Shown in pieces: positions 50,401 through 59,400 of a DNA stretch of 64,000 bases (position 1 is the first letter of the stretch; the number at the start of each line of letters is the position of its first letter). Origin of the DNA: Penelope pileata (taxonomy: Eukaryota > Chordata > Aves > Galliformes > Cracidae); NCBI GenBank assembly GCA_013396635.1, contig WBMW01005147.1:106024-170023 (forward strand). Reading direction: 5' to 3'. The notes below the pieces were generated by a model. That model saw only the letters and a program-made list of their open reading frames with translations, had not been told where the DNA came from and ran no database searches. The translations under genes and the position numbers were made by a program.

Positions 50401-53400
50401 TTTCTTTTTGTGTTCTCACTATTCTTTTCATGCCTCTTTCATTTACAGTGTCATTACTCCATGAAGAAGGCAGCCTCTTTCCTGGGTATTGGTACAGAGA
50501 ATGTTTACTTCGTCAAAACAGATGAAAGGTAAGCAAGCAAATGCTGTGTTTGTGGTCTCTGAGATTTTTTAAATGCAGTAGTGCTGTACTAACCAAGCTA
50601 TTTGAATGTAACTGAAAAAGTTTTAAATCTGTGTCCCTTAGAGGTAAGATGATACCTGAGGAACTGGAGAAACAAGTCCAACGGGCCAGGAAAGAGGTGA
50701 GAGGGGGAGAGAAAGCATGAAAGACAGAGGAGGAGTGCATGCAGACTGTGTGCTTGTGTCCAAGTGAAAGGAAGGAAAACCATGAGTGAGTGAAATCTTA
50801 AAAATAGGGCAATTAATATACCAGTGTTCTTTTTACAGGTGCAATCCTTTTGCCCCAAACTTGTGAAGCTAGCCAAGGCTCTTAAGTATTATACTCTTCT
50901 GGGGAGTAAAATTCTATGGGGTGTTTACTACTGATGAAAACCCTGAGTACAACACTGCTCTGAAGTATTTAGCACATTTCTTCTAAGTCTAGGATTTCTT
51001 TTACCCTTAATCTTTATTAAATGAAAAGGATGCAGTAGGCAGCTATTGTAGCCTCTGCAGTGAGCAAGAGCTGTAAGATACGGCTTAGTCTCTGAAAGTA
51101 TCGTACATGCTGCAAATTCTAAATTTTGTCCTTCCTAGTGCTGTAGGAAGAGTGCAGGGATTCCATTGTGCCTTGTTTCCCATAGGGATTTTGCCAAGCA
51201 AAAAGTGAAAGGGCAGCATTTGGAAATACTCTGATGAGTGTATTTGGACAACATTAACGTACATCCCCACAATCTGTAAGATAGCACTTACTATTGTCAG
51301 CATAATTTATTTTAGAGAGTTTGGAGGGCTGCATGTGACTTCTAAGGCACAGAAGATCTTCGTTTGTCTTGCTTAGGTCACCTCATTTCCAATTTGTGCA
51401 TTAGAGCAGCAGGATTCAGACCTCAGCCCTTAGTCCATGATCTGGGAATACTAAGGAGCTAGTGCAGTGTCCCTGGTGTGGATCTTGCCTACTGTGAGAT
51501 CCTGCTTTGGGAACTATTGTGGCTGATAGAAACAGCATGACAGTGCTATCCTGTCACGCACTGGTGTGGCCACAACAGCTTTCACTAAAACCTTCCCTAG
51601 ATACATCTTCTGCCATACATCTCCGCTTCGAGTTTCATGCTAGATAGAATAACTAATGACACATGTTGTCCTTAATTACCTAGGAAACTCTCTTGCTTGC
51701 GTCATCCATGGAATACAGTCTGTACTTTACTAATTTGAGCAATTTAGGGGGAAAAAAAGAACTGAAGTATGGAGCAAGAGAAAGCAGGCAGACAGGAGAA
51801 TGAACTCTGTTCTTGGGAAATTTTGTTTGTTGGTGTAATTTGGTGGTTATTGAAAAAGATCACCTGGCATTTATGTTATTAAAAAAAGAAGTCAGCTTCA
51901 GTACAGTGCTGTGTTCTAAATGATGTTCTATATAAAAGTGCTCCTCTCATACAAGTGCTACCTTTGAGAAGCACTTACTATTTTGCTAGCCTTTTAATGG
52001 AAGTTACAGGCATGCTAGAAGTTTTTCATTTCACCGGAGCTTCCGTAATGTGTCTGTTCTTGATAAAGTGCTATTTTACAACTTTTTACAGAAGGACACT
52101 TCAGTGCTCACAATGAATATTCAAATGACTCTTAAACAACAGAGGATGTATTCATCGGTGACAGGAGCACAAAATGTTCACTGTGAATAGCAAGTGTCTT
52201 AGGCCTTTTTTTAAGAGAATTTAGTCTAGAAGATCTGTTTAACTTTATTGGCAAGAAGAATAAAAACATGATTCCCTTCTTTGTGGAAAAATGCAAAGGT
52301 GGCAATGATCTTTTGGGTTTGTAGAGATCCTAGACTTGTCCCCATATTCAGTCATGCTACTTTCTGGCAGCTGGGGAGGCTGTGTCATTGTGATATAGCT
52401 GTGGGAGAAAATCGGTGAGAACACTAACAGAAACTGCTAAGTGCAGCAGATAAGTCTTCAACTCACTAAAAAGTATTTTGTACTTGAGCTTCAGGCTGTT
52501 TTGTAAGTTTGATTGACTTGTATTGTAGGTTGTAGTAAGAATGAATGACCAAGAAGTGAATTATAGGCTGGTAATTCTCTGTGAATGTATGGGATTAATT
52601 TTAGTATATTCCAAGGCTACTTTTCACTGCTTTAGCAATTTGTAAGAAAACTTTAAAATACAAATACATCATAATTATGCGCCATTCTTTAACCACTGTT
52701 AAAGAACTATGGAACTGTCAGAATGTAAATGTGAATCAAGCCTGCTTGTCTGTGTAGTAGATGTTTAAAAGAGGCAACACTTAAAAAAGAGGAAAACAAA
52801 GGAGATCGGATGTCAGCTGAAGTGAAGCTACATGAAAGATTTGCATGTTGAGTTTGGTTTTCATCTGATGTCTGATTTCAGTGAAGCTACACTGAGTTAC
52901 ATCAGCACAGAGACTTACATCATCTGAGAGATTTAATTTGCTGCAAATGAACTCCAGGGATCACAGATTATACAGTTTAATAACAACGTTAGCGCCTCTT
53001 CAGTAGCTGCATTGTCATACTGTGGGCCAGATACTGAAATGAGCAGAGGAGTTGCTCCAATATGTACTTACAGTGCATGAGATTGGACAGTCATTGCTAG
53101 GGTTTATGCCCTCACTTGCATGAAGTTGTGACAAACCTCACCAATTCTTTTCATTGCTTCAGTTTCTGCTTCTAAGCAGGCACAGGCACATACATTTGCA
53201 AGGGTAGGTGCAAGCTGTTGTATTTGACCTAGTATGCTGCTGTTGTTGTGCCCCTGGTATTGGGTGAATAGGACAGCAATGAGTAAAGCCACTGAAACCA
53301 AAATGGATGTCTTGTGGTGGTTGTCTGAGTCTGCAACCTGACAAAAGTTTTTCTTATCCCACCTTTCTAATCTTAGAACTGTCAGATTCCCAGTGGTCTT

Positions 53401-56400
53401 TCTACTAACGTTCAGTTGCCACGGACAGCCCTTCTGGTTTTCTAGACAGGAGAGGGGGCGGGAGGATAGCACTTTGCTGTAGACCAGGCATTAGGGTCAG
53501 ATAGTGGTTGTCCCAGCTGTGGTATATGCCAGTGCCTAAGGCAAATCATGTTCCCTAACTAAAGGTTCCTCTTCCCTTGGCAAAGAATGTAGGTATTGTA
53601 GAGGGAGCACAGGTGAGTCCCTGGAGGGGTGAGTCACTTCCCTGTGCAGGTAGCCTGCTGGCTGAACTAATAGCTTGATTTGTGTTTGGCAGAATGGCAG
53701 CAAATAGGGTAGTAAAATGTGGAAGACTGAGAAATGAAAATCAGTGTATAAAGAGAGATGTCCAATATCCAGACTGCTTTCATCTTGATGAAACTGGCAA
53801 CTGTCATAACAGTCTGAAGCTGGTGAAGTCTGCACTGTGATGGTGTTAGCTGGAAATGCCTTTTTTTTTTTCTCCTAAGAGTCAGCATTTTTAAATGCAG
53901 TACCTTCTGCATGAGGCTCTCTGTGCTTGGAAATGAAAATGTAGACTGTCATATCTTTGTCCTACTTTCCACGACCTTGTTATACTTCAGCTTTCCAAAT
54001 ATACCGGAGGAACTGAGCAGTGTGAATGACAATTTTTTGTTTTGAATCCTATTGCAGGGGTCAGCACCATTTCTTGTCTGTGCTACTGCAGGCACAACAG
54101 TATTGGGAGCATTTGATCCTCTGGATAAAATTGCTGATATCTGTGAAAAGCATGACCTCTGGCTTCATGTTGACGTGAGTTTTTTTTTTTTTTTATGTAA
54201 TTGCTAGTTTTCTTTGACTGTTGATGTTTCTGTGTCACAGTAAGTTGGACTTAAAATTAACTTTTTCTTTTTTGCATGGAGAACAGAAATATATCCTCGT
54301 TTGTCTCTGTTCCATGTGCTGAAAGCCAGCAAATGTAGCAAATGATTTGGTTGTGTCAAGCAGTCTAAACTTGTAATTGTCAGGTTGTATTTCAAAATGA
54401 TTTTAAGATCAATTTCTTGTTCATTCTTGCTACCACCCAAAAATACTTCAAGGATGATTATATACAAATGGAACCTCAGACTCTCCACATTCTGTTGGAG
54501 AATGGACACTTTAGAATTGTGGTATATACATACAGGTTGAAGTACAGTTCATGCAGGTTGAAATAAAGGTATATTTCTGGCTCAACCAACCATAAATTAT
54601 TCTGTTTCATAGTTACAGGTTTGAGTTTCCCATCCATCCCTTTAGTTCAGGAAGTGTTCAGAAATTTTTCTTGCCTAATTTATTTTTAATTTTAATTTTG
54701 GATTTTAAAATCCAATCGTGAACCTTTCTGGAATAATCATTGACCCTTTTTATTACCTGAATTTTAAAAGCCATTCATGAACCACTTTTGAATAATCATT
54801 TAGACTTTTTATTACTGGAAGGAGCTAGCTGCAGATGTGTTTTTCTTAAACTAGGTCTCTTCATATTTTCTAAAATTGAATTCTCTTTATAGTGACAATG
54901 CCACAAACCCAGAATGGCTATACCAAAATCCTCGGAACAACAACAGAATCTGGAGCAACATTAATAGAAATTTTTAGATCTGCTTTAAATTTTTAAAGTG
55001 TTTATTTAATGTTGAGTATTTAAAGAAAAATCATGTAGACGATGATAGGCATTTCAAATAAAACTGTCTCAGATTTTAATGAATTAAGTCACTGAATGTG
55101 TGAGTCAAAGGAGTTTTATTATTGAGTTGGAGGCAAAGATGCAGAATATAGTCCTAATATTTAAAGTGTCTGCAGAGCCTCCTCATGGTTTTCTGCTGGT
55201 GAGGTTTACCCAGAAGATTTTCAGAAGTGCAGCATTCACATGAGGTGCTAGTCTCTTGCATATCTGTTTGTAGTCAGGGGAGAGATGGATGTATTCAAAG
55301 ACTGTGTTGAATCTTAGGTGAGTTGAATCCTCTCCTAAGAGCTGGCACCGCTGGAGCCATCTTCAGCAGCCATGGGAGCACAATGAATATTCTCCTCAGC
55401 TACTCCCTGTAGCAGAGTAGCTAAAGCTAGGTGGAAGAATCTGGGCAATATTCTGAACTATACTACTTAGGCAGTTGCTGCTGTTTTGTGAAGAATTAAA
55501 TTTCTTCTTCAACTTCACCTCATATTTAGCTAACGTAAAAATCTCAGTGAAGATCTCAGTTAATTTTCTGTTTTAACAGTGACTATAGCTCTCAGATTTT
55601 AATTGATTACCCCTAAAATGACAAGCATACAATTACAAACTGAGTAGTTTATGGTTTAGAAGATTCATCTTTCTATTAGGATGTGATTCATGTTATGAAC
55701 CTTTCAATGAATTCTTGGGAGTTCTGTTAGTATTTTTTCCATCTTTTATTTCATCCTCTGTTGAACTGTCAGGAGTTGAGTGTGTAGTTGTTTCTTTATT
55801 TCTGTTTAGAGTTCATTTATATGGAAGTAGGGTGTGGGAAAGAGAGTGAAAGCTTTGCATGTATGTGACATCAGGCATGGGTATATATAAAAACATGCTA
55901 TGATAAAATAAACAGACTGTCAATCTTAGAATGACCTTTTTTCACTCACAGCAACATTTGAAATAGATTTACTGGAATAATATGTGGAAAAGTAGATACC
56001 AGGCATCTGCCATTTGGAAATAGTGTATAAGAAACATAGTGGAGAGTTGGATTTTGTTTTTTCTTTGCTTTTAAGCAAGCCTACCACCTTCTAGCCTCAT
56101 AGGCAAGAACAAAATATTTGAAAGCTCTGAAGATCTGCATTCCTCCGGAAGGCCTGGCTTCCAGTTGAATGATTTACACATTGGTGCGGTCTCATTTTTA
56201 TAGCAAGTACTGCTTCTTTGGCAGTGAGTTACTGCTGTAACTTTGGAGGAAAAAAGGATACAGTACCATTAAAACAGTCATTTAAAAACTGGGAAAGCTC
56301 TAATTTAGGATTGCTATCATTGATGGAAATCAAGATTATCTACTGCAAATGATCTCAAAAACTGTCTATACTTTTTTTTTTTTTTAAACATGAATGCCAG

Positions 56401-59400
56401 TGGTGTTATTTCCAGATTTACACTGTTTTATCTCATTTCAGAATATTTTCTGATACCAAAAATTGATAAGTTTGCTTTAGGGAGACTGTTTTCATTAAGC
56501 ATGAAACGATAAAGCTCATGATCGTAGGAAAGGGCAAAAGGAGAACAGCAATATAAAATCAGAGGGCTTCAGGAAGAAAAATTTTAGTAAAGTTAGAAAT
56601 AGTAGATAAGTTCTCACGTGGAGACAAACCTGAAAAGGAAGTTAAGAAAAAGTTGTTTAAAGAAAATGCCAATAAGCCCAAACTATCTCAGCAGTCAAGC
56701 CATCCAACAGCCTGTGCAGTGACAATATTTTGTGCACATTACAGCATTCCTACATTGGTTATGGCAATCTACCATACATCTGTGATGTCATCCTCAATTA
56801 CTTGTTTCGCATCATCAATACACACTCAAGCTTGAGCACTTTTGTATGTTGTGTGTTGTGTTCATGTACCTCTAAACAGTTGGATGGTTATTAGCTCCCT
56901 GCTGATCTTTATTTTGACAGTTTTTTGATGGCTTAAAATCTGAGAAAAGATCAGAAAATCTGTTTTGATCTATTAGCTCATGCTTAGGTAGTTAGTTTAA
57001 TTACACTGCAAACACCCAGTGACTCCCATTGTTTGCCGTAAATGGTTTCTTACGTATGAAACAGTCATTTTCTCATACCTAGTTACCAAGCACATTGCAT
57101 GGGACACAGTTGATCTTCATGTGTTTTGAGCATTACTCTCAGCTGCGTTTACCAGGAAGAAAATGCACCCATCCAGGTTGATCAACCTGCCTTCCTTCTC
57201 TTGTCTCGTGCATGGAGCAGAAGCAGCCAACTTGACCATGTCTTGGCAATAACTCATGGGAAATTCTCCTCAGAAAGCCAAAGGAATGCTGCCAGGCTGC
57301 AACTGTAGCTGTGAGTGAAAGCCTGGTTGGAAAATCACACTTGGAGAACAGTAACAGTGGTTTGCTGCTGAAGCAGAAGAATATTTTGAGTAGAATTCAG
57401 GAAAGATTTACCCTGGGTTATAGTTACCCAGTATTTTTATTAATAACTTGGATGAAAAAGAATCCGCTGACTAAATATGAAGATGACATAAAAACTGCAA
57501 GAGGCAGTGGGAGGACAGGATTAGAAACTGGAGATCTTTGACAGTTTGGAGAAAAGTGGAAAAACTAGGTTGCAGTTCAATAAAGATAATGCTCTAGGTT
57601 TAAGCTGTAATAATCAGCTGCACAAAGAGCTGGGGAATGTTGGCTAGATAGCAGATCTCCAGAAAAAGATATGATGTTTGCAGTGCATCACAGATTAGCA
57701 GTTTTAAGCTTTTGCAGATAGGAATAAACATCTTGACAGTTTCTTTGAATAAAAATGCCTAAAATAATTATTTCTGCTTGATGCTCCACCTGCTGTCTCC
57801 ACTGTGCCCAAATAAAAAGCTGCATTTCAAGAAGGTTAAAGATATAACAGGGGAAAGATTATAAAAGAACAGAGCAGTGAAAATAAACAGAACCATATCT
57901 AGAAATTACAACCAAGGAAGAAAGATTGAAAGCCGCGGCATTACTTAATCCAGAAAAGATTAAAAAAAAAAACAAAACAAAACCTATATGTAATAGTCTA
58001 TGGAAACTTTAAAACCTGTTGCAAAGAGAAATATTATGTATTTCCCATGATCACTGTGGATATGACAAGAGGTAACACTGTTTAGGACTGACATTTCAAT
58101 CTGTAGGTTTGTTACTGTTATACATGAATCAGGTGGCTGAGTTGCGCAGCCTCCATCGTTAGAGCTCTTTTAAAACAGACAAAGGCAGTGATTCTGTCTT
58201 CATAGGTGTCTTTTTGTTCACTTCTGGTTGTTGCTAGCCCTTGATTTCTAAGCACTTGATCTGTGAACTGGATAAATAAGCATGGAGCACAAATTTACCT
58301 CATGCTACTGTGACTCCAGGAGATACTGGAAGGCGGTGGAGATGCCTGGCCCTGCAGTGCAATCATACCTCTCTTCCAGATCTCTAGCAGTAGTTTTTAA
58401 AATGAAGGCTGACAGAAGTGCCAGCAGTGCTCTGAAGGTAGCAATTGCACCTTATCTTTCATTTTGATGTTAATCACAAGCTGAGTGTGTTCATTGCTTA
58501 ATAATCTGTACAAATGAGGAATGTTTGACAGAAATGAGATGGGAATGGCTGATCCTGCCTTCAGGGGTGGCACACAGGTGAGATGAGCTCTTGTGGGCCT
58601 TTCTTGTCCTGTTTTTCAGGGCAGTGTGAAAATGGCGACTTTTTCAAATACTGACAGCTTTGCAAATATTTAAAAGATTTGTTGTATGTCCGTGGGTTGC
58701 TTATAAATTGTGAAAATTGAGGAATAATTTAATGACTGTTTTGGCTGAATTATTGAACAAGAAGAGCAAAATCTGCCAATAAATAGGAAGATCGTTTTGG
58801 GTGTCCTAATCTGTGCTAGCTGGGGAAACCCAGTTTCAAGTCATGGTTCAGGCTTAAAGTGAAATTTGAGGCAAACAATTTCCTTTCTTATGTTGCAAAT
58901 ATAGATTGAGCAGCAGCCCTTTTCTCAGCAAGAATGTTGTGAGCATGACAGCATAAAATATGATGTGGTGTTTGTGTACTGCATTAATGAGAACTACATG
59001 CATTAGGACAAGTTATGAACCGTTCATTTCCCTTGAGAGCCTTTACTCTTCTTGTCTCCTGGAGATAGCAGTTCTTACTCCTAATGCATGGCACGTGAAG
59101 CTAACACTGATGCTTTCACAGCTGTTTCTTTCAAGCAAAAAAATAAAAAAATAAAAAAATAAAATCCAGGCAAAAAACCACATCCCCCTCCCAAACCAAG
59201 CAAGCATGTGTTCACTATACTTAAACTAGGAATCTTCACAGCAGTGATTTTTTTTTTTTTTCCATTGATGCAAAATATATGAGCCCTTTTAACAATAAGA
59301 TGAGTCTGGATGTTTTGTGGGCCGATGTCTCCTGCATCTCTGAGGACCCTTGCTTACTTCACAGGAAACATTACGTGGAGTCTGTCTGCATAAATGCTGA

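Larger units (their letters stand above)
44323..50448 (+). other. GADL1: GADL1 intron 6
   Basis: 6.1 kb, gtaaaa … atttacag. Contains the antisense CR1 (47394-48342) and the 24-bp duplication (49575). Confidence 0.9.
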
